Positions 50,286 through 59,001 of a DNA stretch of 64,000 bases are shown one piece after another. Both the position numbers and the translations under genes were made by a program. Numbering within the stretch: the first letter of the stretch is position 1; every line of letters begins with the position of its first letter. This DNA comes from Litorimonas sp051251645. Lineage in GTDB: Bacteria; Pseudomonadota; Alphaproteobacteria; Caulobacterales; Maricaulaceae. The notes below the pieces were generated by a model. It searched no databases, was not told the origin of the DNA, and saw nothing but the letters and a program-made list of their open reading frames with translations. The stretch covers positions 310,001 to 374,000 of the forward strand of contig JBPOEY010000001.1 in assembly GCA_051251645.1 (NCBI GenBank). Reading direction: 5' to 3'.

Positions 50286-52232
50286 ATGACGATTGAAAAG
50301 CTGAATCTGCAGAGCCCCGATATTGTGGCGGAGAATGTGGAGAAGATACGCGCGCTGTTTCCCAATGTCGTGACAGAAGGGCCGGACGGGCATGCCATCG
50401 ACTTTGATGCGCTGCGGCAGGAATTGTCCGGCGATATCGTGGAGGGGCCGCAGGAACGCTACCGCCTCGACTGGCCCGGCAAGCGCGCGGCCATGCTCGC
50501 CGCGAACACGCCGATTTCAAAAACGCTTCGACCGGATCGGGACGAATCCGTGGATTTCGACATGACCAAGAACTTATTCATCGAAGGCGACAATCTCGAC
50601 GCGCTGAAATTGCTGCAGGACAGCTATCTCGGCAAGGTCAAGATGATCTACATCGACCCGCCCTACAACACGGGTAAAGACTTCATCTACAAAGACAACT
50701 TCACGCAGGATAAGGCGGAGTATCTGGAGGGTTCCGGACAAGTAGACGAAGACGGTGGACGCCTCGTCGCCAATACGGAAAGCAATGGCCGCTTCCACTC
50801 CGACTGGCTGAGCATGATGTATCCGCGCCTAAAACTCGCACGGAATTTGCTGCGGGATGATGGGGTTATTTTTATTTCTATTGATGAGAATGAGATCAGC
50901 AGCCTGATAAAAATATGCGATTTAGTGTTTGGCGGCGCTCAATTTGTTTTTCAGGCGACGCTTCTCTGTAATCCAAAAGGCCGTTCTCAAGATAAGTACA
51001 TAGCAAATTGTCACGAGTATATTGTTTGCTATTCAAAGGGGGAAATCGAGAAAGGGAGTCTAGATATTGCGCGTAGCGATGAGGAAATCGCTAAGTCCTA
51101 CCCTCTATCTGACGGAGGAGATAGATACCGCGAACTAGAACTTAGGAACACTCACAGAGAATTTGGCAGGCATAATAGGCCTAATTTATTCTACCCTTTC
51201 TATATTAAAGAGTGTGGCGAATGTTCTCTTGAGAGGTCAGACGAATCCATTGAAGTTCTCCCTTTGTGGAACGATGGGTTTGAAGGCTGTTGGACATGGG
51301 GCCGAGAAAAATCAGCCACTGAGGCAGAGCTTCTCGTTGCAAGAAAAGTTAATGAAAATTGGAAAATATATAGAAAGAGTTACGCAATTAACTCTGATGG
51401 GGAAGCCGTAAAAAAGGTAAAGTCGATTTGGACAGATAAATCTTTTCATACTGAAAAGGGGCAAGCCAGATTTAATGAGCTTTTTGCATCAAAAGAGAAA
51501 CTCTTCCAATCACCCAAATCCGTTAGCTTGTTAGAGAGGTTGATTGAGATGGGCGCGGACTCTGGCGATATTTTAATGGATTTTTTTGCTGGGTCTGGGT
51601 CTTTTTTTGATGCGACGTTTTCACAGTCTCTTTTAGGTAAGATGGATTCGTTAAAATGTATAGGGGTTCAGTTGGATGCCATTTCTGATAAAGAGTCTAA
51701 CGCTTTTCAAGCTGGCTATAAGACTATCGCCGACCTCTCTAAAGAACGCATTCGCCGAGCAGGCGCGAAAATTCTCGAAGACAACCCAGACCAAGTCGGC
51801 AAGCTTGACGTCGGTTTTCGCGTGCTCAAGATTGACAGCTCCAACATGCTGGATGTTCACGACACGTCCGATACGTTGAGCCAGAAAGATTTGCTGGGGC
51901 AGGTTGCACATATTCGGTCAGACCGAGCGGCGGAGGATTTGCTGTTCCAAGTCATGCTCAATCGCGGGTTGGAGTTGTCGCAGAGTATTGAGTGCGACGA
52001 CGCAACGGGGCAAGCGCTCTACCGAGTGGGTGGGGACAATCTTGCGGCGTGTTTCGCTCATCCCGGTGAGGGCGGCGCAGTCACGACCGAGACGGTCAAA
52101 GCGATGGCGGCGGGCCGTCCGCTCTATGCCGTGTTTCGCGATGACGGCTTTGCTTCGGATGCAGACAAAATAAATGCGGCGCAATTGTTCGAACAGCTGA
52201 CCGACGATCACACTCGCATGTTGGTGATATAG
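50286..52232 (+). CDS. Type III Mod-like N6-adenine DNA methyltransferase
   Basis: A 648-residue beta-class methyltransferase: DPPYNTGKDF (catalytic motif IV, about 123) comes before DFFAGSGSFFDATF (SAM motif I, about 434). The target-recognition region between them (about 50850-51720) is visibly more AT-rich than the rest. The flanks read LFIEGDNLDALKLLQDSYLGKVKMIYIDPPYN in the usual Mod pattern (given in part: GDNLDALKLLQDSY). The ATG at 50286 is preferred over a TTG at 50271. It is directly followed by res. It modifies one adenine strand of the recognition site; the site cannot be read here. Confidence 0.94.
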   Translation: MTIEKLNLQSPDIVAENVEKIRALFPNVVTEGPDGHAIDFDALRQELSGDIVEGPQERYRLDWPGKRAAMLAANTPISKTLRPDRDESVDFDMTKNLFIEGDNLDALKLLQDSYLGKVKMIYIDPPYNTGKDFIYKDNFTQDKAEYLEGSGQVDEDGGRLVANTESNGRFHSDWLSMMYPRLKLARNLLRDDGVIFISIDENEISSLIKICDLVFGGAQFVFQATLLCNPKGRSQDKYIANCHEYIVCYSKGEIEKGSLDIARSDEEIAKSYPLSDGGDRYRELELRNTHREFGRHNRPNLFYPFYIKECGECSLERSDESIEVLPLWNDGFEGCWTWGREKSATEAELLVARKVNENWKIYRKSYAINSDGEAVKKVKSIWTDKSFHTEKGQARFNELFASKEKLFQSPKSVSLLERLIEMGADSGDILMDFFAGSGSFFDATFSQSLLGKMDSLKCIGVQLDAISDKESNAFQAGYKTIADLSKERIRRAGAKILEDNPDQVGKLDVGFRVLKIDSSNMLDVHDTSDTLSQKDLLGQVAHIRSDRAAEDLLFQVMLNRGLELSQSIECDDATGQALYRVGGDNLAACFAHPGEGGAVTTETVKAMAAGRPLYAVFRDDGFASDADKINAAQLFEQLTDDHTRMLVI

Positions 52233-55200
52233 GTGGCGCTCTATGACCCATCTGCTCGCGCGCCTAAGCAGGTTTTCAAGACACTCGCCTATCAGGACGA
52301 GGCGGTGGAGGCTGTGCTTTCCGTTTTCGACGGACAGCCGCATCAGGCAGGGTTTCGCTACACCGTCGATCCGGGCCGCGTCGTTGCCGCACAGGCGGAC
52401 ATGTATGAGCGCGACGGTATCCGGAACGAGCCTATCATGCTTGCCGCCGCTAAAGTGCTGGACAACATCCAGACAATTCAGACCACCGGCATCGCGCGCA
52501 ACATGGCGATCACGATGGACGAAGCGCTCGTCGATCCCATGGGCCATCCTTGGTATCCGCCCGAGCGAGCCGTTAAAAAAGCCAAGGGGCCGAGCTACAA
52601 TATCGACGTCGAAATGGAGACGGGCACGGGCAAGACCTATGTCTATCTGAAAACGGCGTTCGAGCTGAACAAGCGGTTCGGCTGGTCCAAATTCATCGTC
52701 ATGGTGCCCAGCGTTGCAATCCGCGAAGGTGTGTTCAACACCATTGAAGACACATCCGATCACTTTCACGGCCTTTACGGCACGCGGGCCAATGCGTTTA
52801 TCTACAATTCCAAACATCTCGCCAAGCTGGAAGCCTTTGCCAGCAATGCCGGGATCAATATTATGGTCATCAACACGCAAGCCTTTGCCGCGACAGGTAA
52901 GGATGCGCGGCGCATTTATATGGAGCTGGACGACTTTAATTCCCGCCGCCCCATCGATGTCATCAAGGAAACTCGTCCGATCCTGATCTTGGATGAACCG
53001 CAAAAGATGGAGGGCAAAAAGACTGTCGAAGGGCTGTCGAAATTCCAGCCACTCTTCACCCTTAGATATTCCGCAACGCACAAGACAGAACACAACACCG
53101 TTCATCGCCTCGACGCGCTCGACGCCTATAATGAGCGTCTTGTGAAGAAGATCGCCGTGCGCGGCATCACGGTCAAAAACCTGCCGGGAACGTCTCCCTT
53201 TCTGCACGCCACCCGGATCGATAATCCCCCGTCTAAACCCATCCGCGCATTTATTCATTTTCAGAAGCAGTTGAAATCAGGGAAGATCAAGCGGAATGGC
53301 GGCTGGTTCGTAAAAGGCGACGACCTCTATCAACGCTCTGGCGAGCTTGAGGCCTATCGCGGGCACACAGTGCGCGACATTCGCAAGCGCGAGGACGTCA
53401 TCGACTTCGGGCAAGCCGAGCCCTTGCGGCTTGGAGAGCCTCAAGGCGATATTTCCGAAGAGACCCTGCGCCGTATCCAAATCCGGGAGACAATCCGCGC
53501 GCATTTGGAGACGGAACGCAAACTGTTCGCCAAGGGCATCAAAGTGCTCTCGTTGTTCTTTATCGACAGCGTGGCTAATTATCGGGTTTATGAGGGCGAA
53601 GAAACGCGCGGTCTCTATGCGCGCATGTTCGAGGAAGAATACCCTATCGCGGTCGAAGAAGCGCGCACGCTCTACGACGACCCAGCCTATACGGCATACT
53701 TGGCACGCGACGTGGCGGGTGTGATTCATCAAGGCTATTTTGCGCAGGATAAAAAGGGCCGAATGAAAGACCCGGACGAGATCGCGCGAGGCGACCTAAA
53801 GGGCGAGAGCAAGGACGTCGGGGCTTATGACCTCATCTTGAAGCATAAGGCTCGGCTAGTGTCTTTCGAGGAACCAGTGCGATTTATCTTCTCTCATTCT
53901 GCGCTGGCAGAAGGCTGGGACAACCCGAATGTCTTTCAAATTTGTACACTCAAACCTGTTCCGTCTTCTGAGCGCCGCGTGCGCCAAGAAGTCGGTCGAG
54001 GCTTGCGCATATGCGTCGATGCACATGGCGACCGCATGGATTCGCAACGTCTGGGCAGAGACGGAGTTCACGACATCAACCGCCTCACCGTCGTCGCGGG
54101 CGAGAGCTACGAAGACTTTGTCGCAAGCTTCCAGAAAGAGGTCCGAGAGGCTTTACGAGATCGCCCGCGCGTTGCCGACGAAGATTTCTTCATGGGTAAA
54201 ACGATACCCATTGAGGGCGGCGAGGATGTGGAGATTGACGATAAGATGGCCAAGGCGATCTACCGTTACCTTCTCAAAAACGATTACACAGATGACGCCG
54301 ACCACATCACGCCGCGCTACACATCGTCAAAGGCAGCGGGCGAGTTGGCAGAACTTCCCGAAAGTTTGCAGCCTTATGCCGAGGCCGTTTTCAAGCTTAT
54401 CGACAGTGTTCAGACGGGCGAAGACCCGTATGCCATCGACAATGCGGCTGACAAACGCACAAACGAAGTGCGCAGCGATAATCTGGCAAAGGTAGAATTT
54501 CAGACGCTTTGGAAGTCAATCAATCGACAGTCTGTCTATCAGGTGGACTTCGATTCCGAAGAGCTAACCAAGAACTGTATTCGCGCGCTCGATAGAGACT
54601 TGCACGTCGCAAAGCTCTCTTACGAAGTAGGGCTCGGAGAGCAGCGTCAAGACATCCGACAGACGGATATCGATCAAAGTACGCAGTTCACAAACGAGGC
54701 TCGTGAGACCCAGACGCCTTTCGCTGGAGCCGCGCCGAACCCTCGAAAGGCTCCTCAGAGGAATGAACGTAAGGGTTCGCGGTACGACCTCATCGGTCAA
54801 CTTTCGAAAGCTTGCGAGCTGACGCGCCGGACAGTTGGGTCAATTCTGACTGGTATCAGTCCCAAGACGTTCGCCATGTTCGGACACAATCCAGAGATGT
54901 TCATCGCGCAGTCCGCGCGGATCATCCGCGACGAAAAGGGCGCAACGATTGTCGCTCGCATCAACTACGACTTGCTCGGTAAGCAAATGAAAGACGGCAC
55001 AATCTTCGCGGCGCAGGACTTGCCTCAAGGGTACAAAAACGTCGTCGATGCGAAGAAACACGTTTGGGACTTCGTGCCCGTAGACTCAAAAGGCGAGCGT
55101 GGTTTCGTCGGTGACCTTGAGACAAGCACTGACGTAGTCGTCTATGCGAAGCTACCGACCGCGTTTAAAATTCCGACTCCAGTAGGCGACTACAGCCCGG

Positions 55201-55406
55201 ATTGGGCCGTGGCTTTCAGGGAGGGAAGTGTCAAACATGTTTACTTCGTTGCAGAGACTAAGGGCTCACTAAGCACTTTACAGTTGCGAGGAAGTGAGAA
55301 GGCGAAGATCGAATGCGCGCGTCGTTTCTTCGATAATTTGAATGCGCCAGACATTCGTTATGATGTCGTGGAGGACTTCGACCAGCTCCTGAATATTGTC
55401 AGATAG
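52233..55406 (+). CDS. Type III Res-like helicase-endonuclease
   Basis: A 1057-residue protein with GTG start immediately after the mod stop. The motor has METGTGKTYVYLKTA (Walker A, about 128), LILDEPQKM (II, about 252) and YSATHKTEHN (III), with SALAEGWDNPNVFQICTL and RRVRQEVGRGLRI for motifs V-VI. The C-terminal nuclease has YSPDWAV and VAETKGS in the PD-(D/E)XK order (about 986-1010), as in ResIII endonucleases. Together with the Mod gene it would form the restriction part of the operon. No frameshift is visible. Confidence 0.95.
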   Translation: MALYDPSARAPKQVFKTLAYQDEAVEAVLSVFDGQPHQAGFRYTVDPGRVVAAQADMYERDGIRNEPIMLAAAKVLDNIQTIQTTGIARNMAITMDEALVDPMGHPWYPPERAVKKAKGPSYNIDVEMETGTGKTYVYLKTAFELNKRFGWSKFIVMVPSVAIREGVFNTIEDTSDHFHGLYGTRANAFIYNSKHLAKLEAFASNAGINIMVINTQAFAATGKDARRIYMELDDFNSRRPIDVIKETRPILILDEPQKMEGKKTVEGLSKFQPLFTLRYSATHKTEHNTVHRLDALDAYNERLVKKIAVRGITVKNLPGTSPFLHATRIDNPPSKPIRAFIHFQKQLKSGKIKRNGGWFVKGDDLYQRSGELEAYRGHTVRDIRKREDVIDFGQAEPLRLGEPQGDISEETLRRIQIRETIRAHLETERKLFAKGIKVLSLFFIDSVANYRVYEGEETRGLYARMFEEEYPIAVEEARTLYDDPAYTAYLARDVAGVIHQGYFAQDKKGRMKDPDEIARGDLKGESKDVGAYDLILKHKARLVSFEEPVRFIFSHSALAEGWDNPNVFQICTLKPVPSSERRVRQEVGRGLRICVDAHGDRMDSQRLGRDGVHDINRLTVVAGESYEDFVASFQKEVREALRDRPRVADEDFFMGKTIPIEGGEDVEIDDKMAKAIYRYLLKNDYTDDADHITPRYTSSKAAGELAELPESLQPYAEAVFKLIDSVQTGEDPYAIDNAADKRTNEVRSDNLAKVEFQTLWKSINRQSVYQVDFDSEELTKNCIRALDRDLHVAKLSYEVGLGEQRQDIRQTDIDQSTQFTNEARETQTPFAGAAPNPRKAPQRNERKGSRYDLIGQLSKACELTRRTVGSILTGISPKTFAMFGHNPEMFIAQSARIIRDEKGATIVARINYDLLGKQMKDGTIFAAQDLPQGYKNVVDAKKHVWDFVPVDSKGERGFVGDLETSTDVVVYAKLPTAFKIPTPVGDYSPDWAVAFREGSVKHVYFVAETKGSLSTLQLRGSEKAKIECARRFFDNLNAPDIRYDVVEDFDQLLNIVR

Positions 55407-55666
55407 AGCCTATTTGCTACCCACTCGGAAGAGCCATCAACGCTCCGCCTAGCCGCTGGGTTTGCCCTGCGTCCTCGCCGGACGGGCAAGCTATTCGCTT
55501 TACGCTCGCGCTACGAATAGCCTTTAGCTTGGCGAGAAAGCACTGTTGATTCATGTCGCAGAGTTCGAGACCACTGGGAGTCAAGTTTTGGACCCCAGCG
55601 AGGGTGCGTTGACAACTGCGCACGTCTTATGCCATTGAAATACTTATTAAATAAGTCACCGACACC
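55407..55666. other. End of element B, hairpins, no gene
   Basis: About 260 bases after the res stop with no credible gene. A hairpin TTGCCC..CGTCC / GGACG..GGGCAA (about 55458-55487) may end the operon transcript, though no T run follows. GCTATTCG / CGAATAGC (about 55491-55518) is a second inverted repeat. TTGGACCCCA (55588-55597) is a possible integrase arm site. Confidence 0.45.
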
Positions 55667-55686
55667 GCGCATCCCCAGTGCGCCAT
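55667..55686 (+). repeat. att repeat copy 3, right end of element B
   Basis: GCGCATCCCCAGTGCGCCAT, identical to copy 2 at 42290-42309, and continuing TTA like the tRNA copy (27999-28015). Confidence 0.92.
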
Positions 55687-55936
55687 TATACTCATATTTT
55701 CTTATATTTATCAATGGCTTAGCTAATTGAGAATTGGTTTTTGCCCCACATATTGCCCCACGAATGGCAATCACAGCAGAGCAATTCTCATCACATCTGG
55801 TGCAACCTTTTGAACAAACATTAGTGCGGCTCATCACAAGTTTTTTGACATAAGAATGGTCGATTGAGCCTGATAATCCTTTCGAATCGACCAAAATTAT
55901 CTGATAGCCGGTAAGTTCTCATCTGGATCGGCAAGT
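55687..55936. other. Gene-free stretch right of the last att repeat
   Basis: About 250 bases with only short, unsupported frames. TGCCCCACATATTGCCCCAC (55743 onward) is a short direct repeat of GCCCCAC that could be a further integrase-binding site. Confidence 0.4.
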
Positions 55937-56107
55937 TCAACGTTCAACATCATCATACAGTCCAGAATATAGTCGTGCCTTGAATTTAGTCGCCATGTCT
56001 TCTGCATAAGATGGGGTGAATAGTTGGAACCGTCCCAACTCGATATCTGCAAGACCGCGCTCGATAAGAATCTCGATAAGGTCTTTTGAAGACTCCTCAG
56101 ATGTCAT
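55937..56107 (-). CDS. Small protein, third gene of the toxin-antitoxin operon
   Basis: A 56-residue acidic protein, MTSEESSKDLIEILIERG then LADIELGRFQLFTPSYAEDMATKF. Its ATG overlaps the stop of the ParE-type toxin gene (ATGA at 56104-56107), so it is probably translationally coupled. No family recognised. A longer start inside the toxin gene is possible but less economical. Confidence 0.55.
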   Translation of the reverse strand: MTSEESSKDLIEILIERGLADIELGRFQLFTPSYAEDMATKFKARLYSGLYDDVER

Positions 56108-56409
56108 TCCAGTATGTTCCATGATGTCAATTCCTTCGCCGCCAAAACGCGCCGGATGTAAACGAAGTGGTCGCCATGCGTATAGACAGCCCAATGAGAT
56201 CGCTGAACTAAAAGTGCTCTCAAACCATCCGTGTCACTCTCGACAGGTCGGCCTATCGCGGGTGAATTTGGAAGTGTTGATTGAACCGATGCCTTGATGG
56301 AATCGACAATCGTGTCCGCCACATCAACGACGCCGCGCTCCACCGCATAATGAAAATAAATGCGTATGAGGTCGTCTTCTGCGACCGACAAATACCGTAT
56401 GTCACGCAT
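56104..56409 (-). CDS. RelE/ParE-type toxin
   Basis: A 101-residue protein with the ParE-fold layout: MRDIRYLSVAEDDLIRIYFHYAVERG, a middle helix, then GRPVESDTDGLRALLVQRSHWAVYTHGDHFVYIRRVLAAKEL (given in part; the YIRRVL strand is typical). ParE-type toxins act on gyrase, RelE-type on mRNA at the ribosome; which one applies cannot be decided. The antitoxin gene precedes it by five bases. Confidence 0.82.
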   Translation of the reverse strand: MRDIRYLSVAEDDLIRIYFHYAVERGVVDVADTIVDSIKASVQSTLPNSPAIGRPVESDTDGLRALLVQRSHWAVYTHGDHFVYIRRVLAAKELTSWNILE

Positions 56410-56414
56410 ACGAT

Positions 56415-56723
56415 TTACTGAGTTGGATTAGAGGCGAGCGCGTGGGCCTTAATGCTCTCGAACAATGCATCGTGATCATCTGATGTCTTGCACGTCGTAT
56501 AGTCACCGCGTTCGATTTGACCGTGGGTCGGCTCTATAAGAGCGTCCAGTTCTTCGCGGGTATATCCGGGCAGAACATCAGTGTCGCGCGACAGCTGCAC
56601 GGTTACAAAATCAGCATCCGAAAAACCTTCTCGCAATTCTGCGGGTAGCTTCGAGACTGGAAATTTATGAACCGTCGTCATGCTTTGATTATAGCAGGTA
56701 TTGGTCGAGAGTGAAGATGTCAT
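56415..56723 (-). CDS. Antitoxin of the ParE-type pair
   Basis: A 102-residue acidic protein, with PVSKLPAELREGFSDADFVTVQL and PGYTREELDALIEPTHGQIERGDYTT (in part), of the size and position of a ParE antitoxin. The start at 56723 has GGAG seven bases upstream, inside the end of the HEPN gene. An internal ATG at 56681 is an alternative; a TATAAT lies 10-15 bases upstream of it, which would give a nearly leaderless message. It precedes the toxin gene by five bases. Confidence 0.72.
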   Translation of the reverse strand: MTSSLSTNTCYNQSMTTVHKFPVSKLPAELREGFSDADFVTVQLSRDTDVLPGYTREELDALIEPTHGQIERGDYTTCKTSDDHDALFESIKAHALASNPTQ

Positions 56724-56724
56724 A

Positions 56725-57222
56725 TCAGGCTCCGATATTGCGAATGAAATGTGGGTTGGTATTGGGCAAGATTTTCGCTGCGCTCTTAGGTTGGATACGG
56801 CCTAAAATGTAGCCGCCCGCACATTCCAAAACATACCGCTGCTCAGACGTAATCGGGCGGCTGTGGGCCAGCGCCTTGCGAACAGCATAGATGCAATCCA
56901 TCGCCAAGATGAACTGACTCCTGTCGCCAAAACTATTGGCAAAACATCGACGCCAATTAGCACCTCTAACAATGATCGCTTTCAAATCCGGAAAGTCGGT
57001 GAAGGCGATGAGCGGGAAGTCAATCTCGCCTTGTTGCCGCGCTTTGCGCTGCCGCCAGCTCCACACGGCCAAGCGGCATTCCGGCGAGACAATGACCAGC
57101 CAGTCGTCGCCATACTGCTGCGACATCACCGCATCGACGTAGTGCCGCAAAGATCGCTCGACCTCAAAAATCAGCGCTTGGTCATTGGGGTCATAGCGCA
57201 GCCCAGCCAGCGCCGCGCTCAC
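56725..57222 (-). CDS. Swt1-type HEPN domain protein
   Basis: A 165-residue protein. The segment LRHYVDAVMSQQYGDDWLV, then AFTDFPDLKAIIVRGANWRRCF, and AMDCIYAVRKALAHSRPIT follow the Swt1-like HEPN domain. RKALAH at about residue 117 fits the Rx4-6H catalytic motif of HEPN ribonucleases. It starts with GTG overlapping the stop of the HTH gene (GTGA). A long N-terminal extension that runs through the HTH gene is rejected. HEPN RNases are frequent in defence and toxin systems; here this is an inference from motif and place. Confidence 0.75.
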   Translation of the reverse strand: MSAALAGLRYDPNDQALIFEVERSLRHYVDAVMSQQYGDDWLVIVSPECRLAVWSWRQRKARQQGEIDFPLIAFTDFPDLKAIIVRGANWRRCFANSFGDRSQFILAMDCIYAVRKALAHSRPITSEQRYVLECAGGYILGRIQPKSAAKILPNTNPHFIRNIGA

Positions 57223-57458
57223 GCGCCCGCCTCCCAGTCTGTTGTGGATGAGGCGCGTCCTCCCTCCATGAAGGCGTCTAAGTCCACGGCGCGATACCTG
57301 ACCGCCCGTCCCATTTTGATAAAGACGGGCCCGCCGCCGTGACAGCGCCATTTGTTCAAAGTCGAGACGGCGAGGCCGAGATAGGTGGCGGCTTGGCCGA
57401 CGTTCATCACAACCGATTGTGCCTGAGTCTTGGGTTGCGTTTTGTGTTGGGTTTGCAT
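57219..57458 (-). CDS. AlpA-type helix-turn-helix protein
   Basis: A 79-residue protein whose core NVGQAATYLGLAVSTLNKW then GGGPVFIKMGRAVRYRAVDLDAFME is an HTH_17/AlpA-type DNA-binding domain. AGGAG six bases upstream picks the last ATG of an ATGATGATG run (57458). It overlaps the HEPN gene by four bases. It is likely a transcriptional regulator of the pair, or of an integrase now lost. Confidence 0.78.
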   Translation of the reverse strand: MQTQHKTQPKTQAQSVVMNVGQAATYLGLAVSTLNKWRCHGGGPVFIKMGRAVRYRAVDLDAFMEGGRASSTTDWEAGA

Positions 57459-57651
57459 CATCATCTCCTGTGCGCGGGAAGTCGCGACAGGACAAAAGGA
57501 GCAGAAAAAGCAGGATTTTGCAGTCACCACAGGGCAACGTGTTTCATTTTTCGGGTCACAGGTTGAATAGATACCAAGATCGCCCGCATGTTCCAGCCCT
57601 ATCCAGCGTGTCTCCACACCATCACACGCAGGACAATACGAACCCCAGTTA

Positions 57652-57933
57652 TTATGCTTTAAAGAGAGTAACGAGGGAAAGTGTGACCTTGTTGCTCTCG
57701 ATTCTAATCCTTTGGATTGTGGTTTCGAGAACTGCGCGTTTGTCTGCGTCGTTCAAAGCAGGCCAACGATTGAGATGAACCATCAAGTTATCAGTGTCAT
57801 TCAGCGTGGACTTACCGCTACCCCGTCTGCCCGATGACATACATGTGACGGCGGCGATCCGCTTGGGATAAGCAAAGCCAGCGTTCCGTGACGGACGCTC
57901 TGAATGTGCCGATATAAAGATGTTGAAAGTCAA
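57652..57933 (-). pseudogene. Remnant of a site-specific recombinase C-terminus
   Basis: The last 50 or so residues in this frame, RWPALNDADKRAVLETTIQRIRIESNKVTLSL (shown in part), look like the C-terminal end of a large serine recombinase/resolvase, where the same LxxxE-x-LxxLVxRIxV pattern is common. No catalytic N-terminal domain is present upstream, so it is a decayed fragment. Assignment is tentative. Confidence 0.4.
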
Positions 57934-58052
57934 AAATCATAAGCGCTGGAAGCAGCGCACGGTTCTATGGGACTAATCAGTGTCTTTTAGCCTGTAGCCC
58001 CTAGATAGCACACGCTGCTTGCAACGGGTATATGGAAGCATTCTAACATCAA

Positions 58053-58955
58053 TTATTTGATGGTCATCCTATCTTCTGAAACAGTCATACACTTTACACT
58101 TAATTGTTTCGCCAATGCTTTGAGGGTGCCATCCAGACTATCTTCCGTTATCAAAAGAGATTTAACGATAGCATTTTCCCTTGGATCCATTGCCCGCATA
58201 ACAGCTCTATATTTCACACATTGGTATATACCGCGTTGAAGGTCATACCAGTTGGATGTCATAGATTTAACTTCAATGGCAAGCGTCTGGCCATTTGCAT
58301 AATATACGCTGTCAACACGATCTCCTGACAAAAGTTCCACCTCTGTCTCAGTTCGAACGCCTTTAAGACTAGGAGCAACAGTTTTTGGGTTTTGAGTTAC
58401 CCAAAGTCTCAAGGATTTATGTTTGTCGCCCTCGCCATGTCGCCCGCGAGGAATTCCATCTTTCTCAGCGCCGTCTTTCCCAACCTTGCGCTTCTTAGTT
58501 ACAATATCGACGGCAAACTGCTGATAAAATGCAGATTCGAAAAGTGCTTCCCACTCATTAAAATCATAAGCTTCCTGAATCGCGCTTTCACTATATTTTG
58601 ACCAAAGTTCGGGGTGTTCATCAATAGCTCCATCTTCTCCCAAGGCCGCAATTCCGTAATGGTGCGCAAGATAACCCCCAATTCCTGCGCTCGGCAATCG
58701 GGTGTCTTGCCTGACAAGTAATGCATTCAATAATGGAGCATTCTCTAGCTTATTATGTATCGCATCCATGAGCTTTCCTGCTGGAAAACCAAGCTTGGTT
58801 GCTCGCCCTATTGAACTGAATCCTTCTTCTCTTACAAGTTTCTCCATCGCCTCCCCATACGTGACTACTCGACGCTCTTTAGCTGCCGTGATGAGCCAGC
58901 GCGCAATTAAAGGTGCGGCATATTTTTCAAGATTTGCATGGGTGGGTTTGATCAT
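58053..58955 (-). CDS. PD-(D/E)XK nuclease-like protein
   Basis: A 300-residue protein with a C-terminal restriction-nuclease-like core: DRVDSVYYANGQTLAIEVKSM, with the acidic residue in RVDS (about 212) and the ExK in EVK (about 228). The N-terminal part (KERRVVTYGEAMEKLVREEGFSSIGRATKLG) resembles a winged-helix or DNA-binding domain. The ATG at 58955 has AGGA upstream. It follows the HEPN gene by 46 bases, so the two form a likely two-gene operon. Cleavage substrate is unknown. Confidence 0.72.
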   Translation of the reverse strand: MIKPTHANLEKYAAPLIARWLITAAKERRVVTYGEAMEKLVREEGFSSIGRATKLGFPAGKLMDAIHNKLENAPLLNALLVRQDTRLPSAGIGGYLAHHYGIAALGEDGAIDEHPELWSKYSESAIQEAYDFNEWEALFESAFYQQFAVDIVTKKRKVGKDGAEKDGIPRGRHGEGDKHKSLRLWVTQNPKTVAPSLKGVRTETEVELLSGDRVDSVYYANGQTLAIEVKSMTSNWYDLQRGIYQCVKYRAVMRAMDPRENAIVKSLLITEDSLDGTLKALAKQLSVKCMTVSEDRMTIK

Positions 58956-59001
58956 AATATCCTGCCGATAATGAGGTTTGTGAGCCAGTGTAAGATATGA
59001 T

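Larger units (their letters stand above)
42290..55686. mobile_element. Integrative element B
   Basis: Bounded by identical 20-base att copies at 42290 and 55667. It carries its own tyrosine integrase at the left end, a Fic gene and a five-gene methyltransferase/helicase/nuclease operon. TGGGGTCCAA (42408-42417) recurs inverted as TTGGACCCCA (55588-55597), a possible integrase arm site. No transfer genes are seen. It appears to have inserted in tandem at the att site made by element A, or the reverse. Confidence 0.82.

Noticed and set aside
51918..53258. Minus-strand frame of 446 codons across mod and res
   Set aside because: It spans two supported genes on the other strand; long open antisense frames are common in GC-rich coding DNA.
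57223..57537. N-terminal extension of the HEPN gene to 57537
   Set aside because: The extension runs through the HTH gene in another frame; the GTG at 57222 gives a tidy overlap and a normal HEPN length.
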